64,000 nucleotides of DNA from Parasutterella secunda (GTDB lineage: Bacteria > Pseudomonadota > Gammaproteobacteria > Burkholderiales > Burkholderiaceae_F): the NCBI RefSeq assembly GCF_016901835.1, contig NZ_JACJKX010000010.1, positions 1-64,000 on the forward strand, read 5' to 3'. Shown in pieces: positions 18,775-27,508 of this stretch. Below the pieces are notes generated by a model. The model was not told the DNA's origin, did no database searches, and saw only the letters and a list, made by a program, of their open reading frames with translations. A program made the position numbers and the translations under genes. Numbering within the stretch: position 1 is the stretch's first letter; the number at the start of each line of letters is the position of its first letter.

Positions 18775-19294
18775 TTAGCTCTCCAAGTCCTTTTTCAAGA
18801 TATAGTCTGTTTGCCTGTCTTCACCCATGACAAAGGTGTGTGCCGATTTCGTAAAACCCCTTCTTTTTGTAGAAACGAAGGGCGTTTTCATTTTTTTCCC
18901 AAACGCCAAGCCAGATGTATTTTTTATGGCGTTCAACTGCGATGCTGACAGCCTTTTGCATTAAATAACCGCCCAAGCCTTGCCCCTGAAATTCGCCGGT
19001 TACATAGATTCTTTCCAGTTCCAGAGAATTTGGGTCATTTATATCTGTTTGCGAAGGAGCTTCGTTGACTTTGATATAACCAGCTAATTTTTCACCGCAG
19101 TATAGAAAGAAAAATTTTGAGTTCTTATCGGTTAATTCTTCAAGCAGCTTTTCTTTATTAAATGCTCGATGCAGGTATTCCTGCATATTTTCAGAAGTGT
19201 TCAGCGCGGCAAACGTTTCGTAGTAGGTTCGGATAGACAATTCACGAAGCGTGTCTAAATCTTCAACGCCGCATAATTTCAAAGAGATATCCAT
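18775..19294 (-). pseudogene. PaiA-like GNAT acetyltransferase, frameshifted near the C terminus
   Basis: The open frame from ATG 19294 ends at 18821 after 157 residues. It resembles Bacillus PaiA spermidine/spermine acetyltransferase: LERIYVTGEFQGQGLGGYLM is motif A, and IWLGVWEKNENALRFYKKKG is the PaiA-type stretch. The frame ends GTHLCHG, but another frame continues TFVMGEDRQTDYILKKDLES to a TAA at 18775-18777, matching the expected PaiA tail. The break is at GTGTGTG (18836-18842 on the plus strand), where one CA unit appears missing. It overlaps or abuts the DUF1989 gene. Natural loss, slippage or a sequence error are all possible. Confidence 0.8.
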
Positions 19295-19884
19295 TTAGTT
19301 TCCTTCGATTTCGTCAATAGTTACTTCAAGGGATGTGCAATTTCCACTGTTTGTATCTGCTTCAGAAACACTGCATGCAGAGATGCCGATGATACAGTTC
19401 TCTAAAGCTCTTAAAGTGAGTTGATCACCGGCTTTAGAAAGAGGCTTGGCTATAACAATCTTCCCATTTTCCTCGACTCTTGTATTCATGAAAAAATTAA
19501 TCGGCTGAATGATATTGCGGTTTGTTCCAAGTGCTCGGTTAATGTTATCCAGGCAGTTGGAGTGATCGGTGCCGTTTTGATAGAAGAAATCGTACATGGC
19601 CTTGCTGCAGGCCGGAAACAGTACGTCATGACATTGCACGTCGTCGTGAACAACTTTAAACATGGGCCGATACAAATTTGAATATAGAACTGTGCCTACA
19701 CCGATATGCAAAGACTCGTTGCAGTCAATAGTTACTGAGGGAGAAAGGAATTCGTCGTGCGTTCCTTCGATTTCGGAAAAAAAACGGCTACTTGTCCGCC
19801 TTCCACATCTTTGATGGTGATAGTTTGTCCTTTTTTAATTTCGATTCGTAATCCACATTTAGGTTCGAGGGTATATCTCTTCAA
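19295..19884 (-). pseudogene. DUF1989 (urea carboxylase-associated-like) protein, frameshifted at a T run
   Basis: The downstream frame (from about 19711) has LYSNLYRPMF, HDVLFPACSKAMYDF, INFFMNTRVEENGKI and LSKAGDQLTLRALENCI, all typical of DUF1989. The N terminus is in another frame: a TTG at 19884 with GGAG seven bases upstream gives KRYTLEPKCGLRIEIKKGQT and then IKDVEGGQVA before a run of eight T (plus-strand A, 19777-19784). Past the run the correct frame reads FSEIEGTHDEFLSPSVTIDC and joins the downstream part. One T too few (or two too many) explains it. The family acts around amino-acid or urea metabolism; exact function is unknown. Confidence 0.82.
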
Positions 19885-19969
19885 TTCTTAGCTCCGAAAT
19901 ACAATCGACATACTTCTACTCTACGGATGATAGAACAATTTCAGTTTTTGAAAATATGATAGGGAAAAG

Positions 19970-20009
19970 AAAAAATCCTTCGCTGCGTTTTGCAAGCGAA
20001 GGATTTTTT
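19970..20009 (-). terminator. Strong terminator of the amidohydrolase operon
   Basis: AAAAAATCCTTCGCT (19970-19984) pairs with AGCGAAGGATTTTTT (19995-20009). On the minus strand it ends in TTTTTTCTTTT. It closes the DUF1177-dcuC-M20 unit before the frameshifted pair. Confidence 0.88.
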
Positions 20010-20026
20010 AGTAGCAGATGCTGCAA

Positions 20027-21298
20027 TTAAGCATTCCGGCTCTTGATGAAGTTAGTAAATACTCCCCAACCGATCGGCAAGGATACTTCATCCTGAATGC
20101 AGAAATCGCCGCGGTGATGTCCGGGGTGATTGCAACCGTAATAGAAGAAGGCTGCCTTACCGCCATGCTCTTGGACCCGGCGAATCAACATGGTGCAGTC
20201 TTCGCTACCTACCTTAGCATTCATGTCCACAACGGATTCAACGCCCGGAACCGAGGCGGCTGACGTCTTAACAGCTTCGACCGCTTCCTCATCACCCTTA
20301 TAGGTAACAGCTTCACCCATTCGGGTCAGACGATATTGAACTCCGTAAGCGGCGGCCATGCCCTTGACGGTCATTTCTACGTTGGCGGCCATGTAGTCAT
20401 TGATTTCAGTACTTTCACCGCGAACTTCGAGCTGCATGTAAGCGTGTGGGGCAACAATGTTGCGGCCGACGCCCGAGATGAGTTTGCCGATCTGCACGCG
20501 GGTGATGCCTTGGCTGTGGCCTGGTAAAGAGCCTAACGACATGCAGGTAGCCGCGGCACACATCAGAGCGCTGCGGCCTTTTTCAGGTGAACCGGCAGCA
20601 GCCTGAATTCCTTCGTATTCCAAGTCAAACTTGGTGGTGGCGAGGTAACCGTGATGCGAGACGCCTACTTGTCCGAGATAGGCACCACAACCGATATGCG
20701 CCCCCGCAAACCAATCGACATCGTCGACAATACCCTTGGCAGCCATGGCTGCAGCGCCTCGAACACCTTCTTCGGCCGGTTGAAAGAGTACCTTTACCGT
20801 ACCGTTGAGACTGTCTTTGTGATCGGCAAGCCAGGCGGCTACGCCGAGCCCCACGGCAGTGTGACCGTCGTGACCGCAGGCGTGTGAAAATCCGGGATAT
20901 TCCGAACGGTAGTGGCCTTGATTGGCTTCGTGTTCCGGACTGGTCGTCTCTTCAATGGGTAGACAGTCGATATCTACGCGGATGGCGGTTACCGGACCGG
21001 GACGGCCGGTTTCCAACACAGCCATGGCACCCGTATAGCCGCCCAAGCGCTTTAAGAATTCTTCCGGCACACCGTGCTCACGAGCACGTTGTTGAGCAGC
21101 TTCGGCTGCTTCTTCATTTCTGCCCATGACCGCTTTCGGTTCAATGACTTCAATACCGGCAAGAGCTTTGAGCCCCAATTCTTCCAGACGTTTGACAATA
21201 AAGTAGGTGGTTTCAAATTCATTCCATCCGTCTTCTGGATGGGCGTGAAGCCAGCGGCGATCGGCCACCATTTGTTCTTTGTAATTACGTTCAGTCAT
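20027..21298 (-). CDS. M20 family amidohydrolase (AbgA-like)
   Basis: Zinc amidohydrolase of the M20D group, 423 residues, closest in layout to AbgA, a subunit of p-aminobenzoyl-glutamate hydrolase. Metal-site motifs are RRWLHAHPEDGWNEFET (N terminus), VDIDCLPI, SHACGHDGHTA and FQPAEEGVRGA. A C-terminal YYGCNHPGHHRGDF supplies the late His residues. It is the last gene of an operon with a DcuC-type carrier 15 bases upstream and a DUF1177 protein, so it probably acts on an imported N-acyl or amide-linked amino acid. The substrate is not shown by sequence. No second AbgB-like subunit is nearby. Confidence 0.82.
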   Translation of the reverse strand: MTERNYKEQMVADRRWLHAHPEDGWNEFETTYFIVKRLEELGLKALAGIEVIEPKAVMGRNEEAAEAAQQRAREHGVPEEFLKRLGGYTGAMAVLETGRPGPVTAIRVDIDCLPIEETTSPEHEANQGHYRSEYPGFSHACGHDGHTAVGLGVAAWLADHKDSLNGTVKVLFQPAEEGVRGAAAMAAKGIVDDVDWFAGAHIGCGAYLGQVGVSHHGYLATTKFDLEYEGIQAAAGSPEKGRSALMCAAATCMSLGSLPGHSQGITRVQIGKLISGVGRNIVAPHAYMQLEVRGESTEINDYMAANVEMTVKGMAAAYGVQYRLTRMGEAVTYKGDEEAVEAVKTSAASVPGVESVVDMNAKVGSEDCTMLIRRVQEHGGKAAFFYYGCNHPGHHRGDFCIQDEVSLPIGWGVFTNFIKSRNA

Positions 21299-21313
21299 TT
21301 TCTTTTTATCCGT

Positions 21314-22600
21314 TTAAAGTTCAAAGATGAAGCCGAGCAAAATCACGTTGACAATCATCGGAATTGCCATGCGTTTGGAAACTTCCAGGGGACTGGCCTT
21401 AATCATGCCGGCAATCACCAGCGTTGCACCGGCAATCGGAGAACACATACGGCCTAAAGCACCCGAGAGCGAGGCAACGACACCCAGGTTGGGAACTTTC
21501 ATGCCGAATTCGGCGGCAAATGGAGTAACGGCCTGGTTAAAGGCGTGACCTGCGGCGTCGCCGGAACCGGTAAGAACACCCATGAGGAAGGGACCGAAAT
21601 TAGCAGCCAAAGCAGCGATTTCTTTGGAGTCTTTCAATTGAACGATCAAAGCGTCGATGACACCGGCCGCTTGTAAACCGCCCGCAAAACAGCCAGCAGC
21701 AATGATGATGCCCAAAATGTTGGCATAACCCTTACCCATACCGTTGAAGAATTCCTTCGTGAGCTTTTCAGGATTGGCTCTCGTGACCAACAACGTGTAG
21801 ATCGTACCGTAGATCATGGCTTCGGCCACGCCCATCTTCAAAAACGGAACACAGGTGGCGCCGAGCATTAAGATGACAATCGGAAGGATCGGAGCGATGG
21901 CATAGAAGACATTGACATGCTCGGGCAATTCACCGCGTGCATCGCTTGCCACTTCGAAAACTTCACCTTCTTCGTTATCTTTGCGCTTTTTGTAGTCGCG
22001 GAACACAAAGATCATGGCTGTGACCATGATGATATTGAGGGCGCAAAGTAAGAGGATTCGCGGTGCAAATTGCACGATCAAATCCATGACTTCCATGTTG
22101 GAAATCTTGGCCACCCAAACGTTGTGGCTCGATCCGGGGGATAAAGCAGAAGGAATGATGGAGCCGATAATGGCAGCACCGGCAATGGCCGGTTTAAAAC
22201 CGGCACGCACCATGAGCGGAATCATGGTCGGACCCAAAGCGGCCGCGCAGCCTGCGGCAGAAGGTATGGCAATGGCTACGCAAGAGGCCACCAACATACA
22301 GAAGGGCAGAAGGAAAAAACCGAGCTTGCCCAAGGGTTTCACCAAAAGTCCGACAAAATGCACATCACAGCGCGTCATGGAGACGACGGCGGCAAAGCCC
22401 AGTGAGGAGCAAATGGCCATAATCATGGAAGCGTTGGTCATGTTTTTGAGCATGTTGCCCAAAGCAATATGCGGGGCAAAGCTGATGATGCCCATCGCCA
22501 GACCGGCGGTGATCAGCACCAGACGCGTTTCCAACCTTTTAAGCAGTGCCGCAATCGTCAGAATGACGATGACAACGGCAGCGATCATCTGAAATGTCAT
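21314..22600 (-). CDS. dcuC: DcuC-type C4-dicarboxylate transporter
   Basis: Inner-membrane carrier of the DcuC family, 428 residues with about eleven hydrophobic segments. Family features are the N-terminal LETRLVLITAGLAMG, the loop MTRCDVHFVGLLVKPLGKLG, IPSAAGCAAALGPTMIPLM and LTGSGDAAGHAFNQAVTPFA. DcuC proteins exchange succinate or aspartate-type dicarboxylates. Here the partners suggest an amidated or conjugated acid may be the cargo. The ATG overlaps the DUF1177 stop by four bases, which implies coupled translation. Confidence 0.82.
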   Translation of the reverse strand: MTFQMIAAVVIVILTIAALLKRLETRLVLITAGLAMGIISFAPHIALGNMLKNMTNASMIMAICSSLGFAAVVSMTRCDVHFVGLLVKPLGKLGFFLLPFCMLVASCVAIAIPSAAGCAAALGPTMIPLMVRAGFKPAIAGAAIIGSIIPSALSPGSSHNVWVAKISNMEVMDLIVQFAPRILLLCALNIIMVTAMIFVFRDYKKRKDNEEGEVFEVASDARGELPEHVNVFYAIAPILPIVILMLGATCVPFLKMGVAEAMIYGTIYTLLVTRANPEKLTKEFFNGMGKGYANILGIIIAAGCFAGGLQAAGVIDALIVQLKDSKEIAALAANFGPFLMGVLTGSGDAAGHAFNQAVTPFAAEFGMKVPNLGVVASLSGALGRMCSPIAGATLVIAGMIKASPLEVSKRMAIPMIVNVILLGFIFEL

Positions 22601-23535
22601 AAGAGTTCTCCAAATGTCTGGAAGTGTTTGAGAGAGCCGTAGCCCTTAAGCAAAAGATCATATTCCTTTTCATCATAAAAGAGACCCTGGTCAGGACCGT
22701 AAACTTTGGCTACTTCTATGACAAAACGCACACAGTCGTCAATATCATTGAGGTGAGAAGCACCAGTGGCGCATCCAGGTACCTGAGTCTGTGTGGTAAT
22801 GGCAACGCCCACACAGGGTGCAGACGTGGCTACGCTTGGCTGAAGGATGGAATTGAGGTGGTACACACCGTTTCCGTAGGGCGTAATATCCTGTTGGGTA
22901 AGCGGCAAAACCACGGGCAAGCGCCCTGTGGCAATTTCCATCAAAGACAACAGCGCTTCGCTCGTTCTTAAGATATAGCCTTCTTTGACCGTCGGCGTGA
23001 TGGCAAAGCCGTTTACGTTGACAATGCGGTTACCTTTTGTGGTGTCTATGCACAAAATGGCATCCATTGCCGGGTCAACCTCTGCACTGTTGCATTCTTG
23101 ACTGCTGACCGGTGAATCCATGAAGGGAACCGGATCATGAGGACGGGTCGGTGCATGCGGACAGATGTGTGTGGTGACGATGACATCGCCCTTTAACACG
23201 TCGCCTCGAAGACGCATTTGTGACAGTTTAGCGGCGCAGGCAGTCGCAGCTAAAGCGCCGTCGCCGTCGCTCGTAAAACCGAGCCGTTCAGGTCTGGCTC
23301 CGAGTCCGCCTAAGCGTCCGATAATGCCAAGAGTAGGGTAAGGACCACCTACGGTCTTGCCGGCAGAGCCCGGAATCAAAACCCGGATGAAATCGGTAGA
23401 GCCTTTTTCTCCGCTGAGCGTCTGAACCTCAACGCTCAAAGCACCGTTGGCCCGAAGGTAAGTGGCTACTCGTTCACCGTCGACTGTCGGGTCATCGAGC
23501 AGGTCCTGTAATTCTATGAGATGTTTGAAAGTCAT
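22597..23535 (-). CDS. DUF1177 domain protein
   Basis: 312 residues, first gene of the operon; AAGGAG six bases before the ATG is strong. Conserved-looking blocks are LQDLLDDPTVDGERV, IGRLGGLGARPERLGFTSD, DVIVTTHICPHAPTRPHDP, DTTKGNRIVN, QQDITPYGNGVYHLNSILQ and PGCATGASHLNDID. The His, Asp and Cys content suggests an enzyme with a metal or catalytic centre. DUF1177 has no established reaction that I know of. Position beside a transporter and an amidohydrolase suggests a catabolic step. Confidence 0.75.
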   Translation of the reverse strand: MTFKHLIELQDLLDDPTVDGERVATYLRANGALSVEVQTLSGEKGSTDFIRVLIPGSAGKTVGGPYPTLGIIGRLGGLGARPERLGFTSDGDGALAATACAAKLSQMRLRGDVLKGDVIVTTHICPHAPTRPHDPVPFMDSPVSSQECNSAEVDPAMDAILCIDTTKGNRIVNVNGFAITPTVKEGYILRTSEALLSLMEIATGRLPVVLPLTQQDITPYGNGVYHLNSILQPSVATSAPCVGVAITTQTQVPGCATGASHLNDIDDCVRFVIEVAKVYGPDQGLFYDEKEYDLLLKGYGSLKHFQTFGELL

Positions 23536-23613
23536 TCTTTACTCCTTTTTGTTAACAACCATTGTCTGAGTTAATTGTCGGCACCGCTAGTCGGATTCTT
23601 ATTTGTATTATTA

Positions 23614-23634
23614 TTTATTCCATGGTGGAATAAA
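23614..23634. promoter_or_regulatory. LysR-type operator between DUF1177 and lysR genes
   Basis: TTTATTCCA (23614-23622) and TGGAATAAA (23626-23634) form a perfect 9-bp dyad around TGG. It includes a T-N11-A core (T23618, A23630), the LysR-box pattern. It sits in the divergent promoter region, so the neighbouring LysR protein is the likely ligand. Confidence 0.65.
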
Positions 23635-23658
23635 GATCGAGCCAAACGGAAAAAATAT

Positions 23659-24600
23659 ATGCCATTAATCGCTGAAGATCTTGAAGTGTTTTTAGTTGTT
23701 TGTGAGACCAGAAGTTTTTCTTTGGCCGCCCGCAAACTCGCTCTTACCCAGTCGGCAGTGAGCAAAAAAGTTCTTCGTCTGGAAAATACCTTGGGAGTGG
23801 ATCTTTTTAATCGAACCAAACGTCCGATTGAGCTCACGACAGAGGGTACAGTACTGATGAACGAAGCATTGGTAGCTCGGGAGTCGTTGGAAAGGGTGGC
23901 CGGAGAAATCCGGGAAGGAGCGTTTTTGAGACCGGAATTCCGAGTCGGAACCATTGAAAGTTTGGCCAAATGTTTTTTACCGTCCTTCATCACTGAAGTT
24001 CGCCAGAACGCCTCTCGCGTCTTGGCAATCACGGGAACCTCGCAATCGTTGATTGACGCGCTTTTGCGTCGAGAGATTGATTTTGCTTTTGTGAGCGACA
24101 TTTTCTCAGAGATGCGGGGACTGACCCGTCTGAAGGTTTTTGAAGAACGTTCGGTACTTTTGATGCCTTCGGATCTGACAGCCGAGCATAGCGGATCCTG
24201 GACTTGGGAAACCATTCGTCTGTGTGGTCTGCCTTACTTGCAATATTTTCGGCAGGGGGGTGCGGGTCGACTCAATGACACCTATATCAGTTTATTGGAT
24301 ATGCAGATTCCTGCCCGAATAGAGGTGGACTCAAGCGCGACGATGATGGCCCTCGTAGCCCAGGGGATGGGATGGACGATTACACGTGCGCTTGCCATTA
24401 TTCAAAATCCGGAGATTGCCTCGGCTGTCTCGGTTCAACCTTTACCGCCTCCTGAATTGTCACGTCCTTTGTACCTTGTTGCCCGCTCCGATGAGTCTCA
24501 ACGTCTGATTGACCGTGTCGCAGCCGTCTCGGAAATGATATTTAAAAGAGAAATTGCCCCGGCGCTCAACAGCATTGCTCCGTGGTTGGTGTCTGATTAA
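23659..24600 (+). CDS. LysR family transcriptional regulator
   Basis: 313 residues from the ATG at 23659, where the usual LysR start (IAEDLEVFLVVCETRSFSLA) begins. The in-frame start at 23575 would add a hydrophobic stretch not found in the family. The winged helix (about 5-62) has AARKLALTQSAVSKKVLRLE. The effector-binding domain spans about 90-300. It is divergent from the DUF1177-dcuC-M20 operon across a LysR-box dyad, so it most likely controls that operon with a substrate or intermediate as inducer. Confidence 0.85.
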   Translation: MPLIAEDLEVFLVVCETRSFSLAARKLALTQSAVSKKVLRLENTLGVDLFNRTKRPIELTTEGTVLMNEALVARESLERVAGEIREGAFLRPEFRVGTIESLAKCFLPSFITEVRQNASRVLAITGTSQSLIDALLRREIDFAFVSDIFSEMRGLTRLKVFEERSVLLMPSDLTAEHSGSWTWETIRLCGLPYLQYFRQGGAGRLNDTYISLLDMQIPARIEVDSSATMMALVAQGMGWTITRALAIIQNPEIASAVSVQPLPPPELSRPLYLVARSDESQRLIDRVAAVSEMIFKREIAPALNSIAPWLVSD

Positions 24601-24631
24601 CTGTTTGATTCTTAATAAATTTTAAAAGGCT

Positions 24632-24659
24632 CTTGAATTTTTCTGAATCGTCCCCATAT
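24632..24659 (+). promoter_or_regulatory. Sigma32 heat-shock promoter of grpE
   Basis: CTTGAA (24632-24637) and CCCCATAT (24652-24659), 14 bases apart, match the sigma32 (RpoH) consensus. It lies about 40 bases before the grpE start. Confidence 0.9.
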
Positions 24660-24699
24660 CTGAGAGTATCTATTTATTACCCGTAGCGGAGATTGATTC

Positions 24700-25311
24700 A
24701 TGCAAGACGAAACGATCAAGGACACTGAAGTCAAGGATCAAAATCAGCAATGCGAATGCCAAAAGTCTGACTGTGAGGCTTGTTCTAAGGAAAGTGAGCC
24801 GACGCAGACCGCACAAGCTCAGGAAGAAAACGCTCAAAATACCGCTGAGAAAGAACCCTCCGTGGAAGAGTTGCTTGCAGCAGCTAAGGAAGAGAACGCT
24901 AAGTTGCAGGACCTTTATATGCGTGCGTTGGCTGAAGCTGAAAATGCTCGCCGCCGTGCGGAAGAATCTGTTGAAAAGGCCCACAAATTCGGTGTGGAAA
25001 AGTTCGCCAAGAACTTATTGCCTGTACTCGACAGTCTTGAAAAAGCTTTGGAATTAAATCAGAACGCCGATGATCCCATGATGCAGGGTGTTCAGGCAAC
25101 TTATCGCCAGTTTGTCCAGGCAATGGAAAAAAGCGGCATGACAGAGATCAATCCCGTCGGGGAAAAATTTGATCCGACGCGCCACCAGGCTATTGCCATG
25201 GTACCTGCCCAGGAAGGTCAGTCAAGCGGCCAAGTGGCTCAGGTCTTTCAACGCGGTTGGTTAATCAGCGATCGCGTGCTTCGCGCCGCTATGGTGAGCG
25301 TGGTTCAATAA
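24700..25311 (+). CDS. grpE: Nucleotide exchange factor GrpE
   Basis: Releases ADP from DnaK; 203 residues. A disordered, acidic N-terminal tail (about 1-50) is followed by the long dimerisation helix (VEELLAAAKEENAKLQDLYM onward) and the beta-wing domain with NPVGEKFDPTRHQAIAMV. The tail is odd: Cys18, 20, 25 and 28 form CECQKSDCEAC, a pattern not part of the GrpE fold. Its own sigma32 promoter stands upstream, and dnaK follows with another, so the two are induced together but can be set separately. Confidence 0.95.
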   Translation: MQDETIKDTEVKDQNQQCECQKSDCEACSKESEPTQTAQAQEENAQNTAEKEPSVEELLAAAKEENAKLQDLYMRALAEAENARRRAEESVEKAHKFGVEKFAKNLLPVLDSLEKALELNQNADDPMMQGVQATYRQFVQAMEKSGMTEINPVGEKFDPTRHQAIAMVPAQEGQSSGQVAQVFQRGWLISDRVLRAAMVSVVQ

Positions 25312-25365
25312 TTAATTGAATATCAATGAAATTTTCAAAGTGTGCAATTATTTGTAAGCGTTACC

Positions 25366-25393
25366 CTTGAAAGTTTCAACCTCATCCCCATAT
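25366..25393 (+). promoter_or_regulatory. Sigma32 heat-shock promoter of dnaK
   Basis: CTTGAA (25366-25371) and CCCCATAT (25386-25393), again 14 bases apart, are a second sigma32 promoter, about 80 bases before dnaK. Confidence 0.92.
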
Positions 25394-25474
25394 GGGGGAT
25401 AGAGCGTCGGGAAAGGTTGAGTAACCTCCCGCCGAAGTAAAGAATTTAAGAGTTTTAAAACGAAGGAATTAAAA

Positions 25475-27376
25475 ATGGCAAAGATTATTGGTATTGACTT
25501 GGGTACGACGAACTCTGCCGTAGCCGTCATGGAAGGTGACAAGATTCACGTGATTGAAAACAGCGAAGGCGCTCGTACGACGCCGTCCATCGTTGCCTAT
25601 ATGGACAACGGCGAAGTGCTGGTCGGTGCTACCGCCAAGCGTCAGGCTGTGACCAACCCGAAAAACACGCTCTTTGCTGTGAAGCGTTTGATCGGTCGTC
25701 GTTTTGATGACGCAGAAGTACAACGTGACATTTCTTTGATGCCGTTCTCCATCTCCCGTGCTGAAAACGGTGACGCTTGGGTGAGCGTTTTGGACGGCAA
25801 GAAGCTTGCTCCGCAACAGGTCTCCGCTGAAGTGCTCCGTAAGATGAAGCAAACCGCTGAAGACTACCTCGGTGAAACGGTTACGGAAGCTGTCATTACG
25901 GTTCCAGCTTACTTTAACGACAGCCAACGTCAGGCCACGAAGGACGCCGGTCGTATTGCCGGTCTCGAAGTCAAACGTATTATCAACGAACCGACAGCTG
26001 CCGCTTTGGCTTTCGGTCTTGATAAGGCCGGTAAGGGTGATAAGAAGATCGCAGTCTATGACTTGGGCGGCGGCACGTTTGATATCTCCATTATCGATTT
26101 GGCTGATGTGGACGGTGACAAGCAATTTGAAGTGCTCTCCACCAACGGTGATACGTTCTTGGGCGGTGAAGACTTTGACCAACGCATCGTTGATTACCTC
26201 ATCAGCGAATTCAAGAAGGATACCGGTGTTGATTTGAGCAAGGACATCATTGCTTTGCAACGCTTGAAGGACGCTGCAGAAAAGGCCAAGATCGAATTGT
26301 CGAGCCGTCAGGAAACTGAAGTGAACCTGCCGTACATTACGGCCGATGCAACGGGTCCGAAGCACTTGAACGTGAATTTGACCCGCGCTAAGTTCGAAAG
26401 CATGGTTGAAGATTTGATCAACCGCACGATTGAACCTTGCCGCAAGGCTTTGGCCGATGCCGGTTGCTCCAAGAGCGACATCACGGACGTGATCTTGGTG
26501 GGCGGTCAATCTCGTATGCCGAAGGTGCAGGAAACGGTTCGTGAATTCTTCGGTCAGGAACCGCGTAAAGACGTCAACCCTGATGAAGCCGTGGCCATCG
26601 GTGCTGCTATTCAAGGTTCCGTCTTGACCGGTGAACGTCATGACGTGCTCTTACTTGATGTGACGCCGTTGACGCTCGGTATCGAAACGTTGGGTGGTGT
26701 GATGACCGCTATGATCAAACGCAACACCACGATTCCGACCAAGCACACCCAGGTGTTCTCCACGGCTGAAGACAATCAACCTGCAGTGACCATTAAGGTG
26801 TACCAAGGTGAACGTGAAATGGCCGCCAGCAATAAGCTCTTGGGTGAATTTAACCTCGAAGGCATTGCTCCGGCTCCGCGCGGACTGCCGCAGATCGAAG
26901 TGACGTTCGATATCGATGCTAACGGCATCTTGCACGTCTCGGCTAAGGATAAGGCCACGGGTAAGGAAAACACTATCACGATTAAGGCTAGCTCCGGCTT
27001 GAGCGAAGAAGAAATTCAACGCATGGTCAATGATGCTGAAGCCAACAAGGCAGAAGACCACAAGCGTTTTGAATTGGCACAGTCTCGCAACATCGCCGAT
27101 GCCTCCATCCATCAGGTTCAAAAGACCTTGAAGGATTTGGGCGATAAGGTTGAAGCTGCCGACCGCATGGCTTGCGAAGACGGTATCAAGAAGGTTGAAG
27201 AAGCCATCCGTGGCGAAGATAAGGCCGCGATCGATGCTGCAGTCGAACGTTTGATGAGCGCCGCTCAAAAGATTGGTGAAAAATTAAACGCTCAGGCTCA
27301 ACAAGCTCAACCGCAACAACAGGAAGCCAAGAAGGCCGATGATGATGTGGTTGACGTGGATGCCAAAGAAAAATAA
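25475..27376 (+). CDS. dnaK: Chaperone protein DnaK (Hsp70)
   Basis: 633-residue Hsp70. The ATPase domain starts [16 protein letters not shown] and holds [24 protein letters not shown] and VGGQSRMP. The interdomain linker [15 protein letters not shown] is present, then the substrate domain and a Gln/Ala-rich tail ending in [12 protein letters not shown], typical of Gram-negative DnaK. AAGGAA precedes the ATG. dnaJ follows after 132 bases that hold two hairpins. Codon use is noticeably biased compared with neighbours, as expected for a highly expressed gene. Confidence 0.98.
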   Translation: MAKIIGIDLGTTNSAVAVMEGDKIHVIENSEGARTTPSIVAYMDNGEVLVGATAKRQAVTNPKNTLFAVKRLIGRRFDDAEVQRDISLMPFSISRAENGDAWVSVLDGKKLAPQQVSAEVLRKMKQTAEDYLGETVTEAVITVPAYFNDSQRQATKDAGRIAGLEVKRIINEPTAAALAFGLDKAGKGDKKIAVYDLGGGTFDISIIDLADVDGDKQFEVLSTNGDTFLGGEDFDQRIVDYLISEFKKDTGVDLSKDIIALQRLKDAAEKAKIELSSRQETEVNLPYITADATGPKHLNVNLTRAKFESMVEDLINRTIEPCRKALADAGCSKSDITDVILVGGQSRMPKVQETVREFFGQEPRKDVNPDEAVAIGAAIQGSVLTGERHDVLLLDVTPLTLGIETLGGVMTAMIKRNTTIPTKHTQVFSTAEDNQPAVTIKVYQGEREMAASNKLLGEFNLEGIAPAPRGLPQIEVTFDIDANGILHVSAKDKATGKENTITIKASSGLSEEEIQRMVNDAEANKAEDHKRFELAQSRNIADASIHQVQKTLKDLGDKVEAADRMACEDGIKKVEEAIRGEDKAAIDAAVERLMSAAQKIGEKLNAQAQQAQPQQQEAKKADDDVVDVDAKEK

Positions 27377-27387
27377 TCCATGAGATT

Positions 27388-27407
27388 TTGGGGGCTTATG
27401 CCCCCAA
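27388..27407 (+). promoter_or_regulatory. Hairpin after dnaK without a T tract
   Basis: TTGGGGGC (27388-27395) pairs with GCCCCCAA (27400-27407) around TTAT. No T run follows, so it is more likely a transcript-stabilising or partial stop element than a full terminator. Confidence 0.6.
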
Positions 27408-27435
27408 GCTCGTACCGAACAGGGGTCTCTCGGCG

Positions 27436-27478
27436 AGGTTCAAGATCGGCGGTGTCGGTGACATCCTGGCTTGAACCT
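27436..27478 (+). repeat. Inverted repeat before dnaJ
   Basis: AGGTTCAAG (27436-27444) and CTTGAACCT (27470-27478) are a perfect 9-bp inverted repeat. A second small stem, TGTC (27453-27456) with GACA (27460-27463), lies inside. It ends about 30 bases before dnaJ. The CTTGAA is coincidental or a remnant promoter half; no CCCCAT follows. Confidence 0.55.
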
Positions 27479-27508
27479 ATCGCTTTATCAGAAGGATAAA
27501 AAACAACA

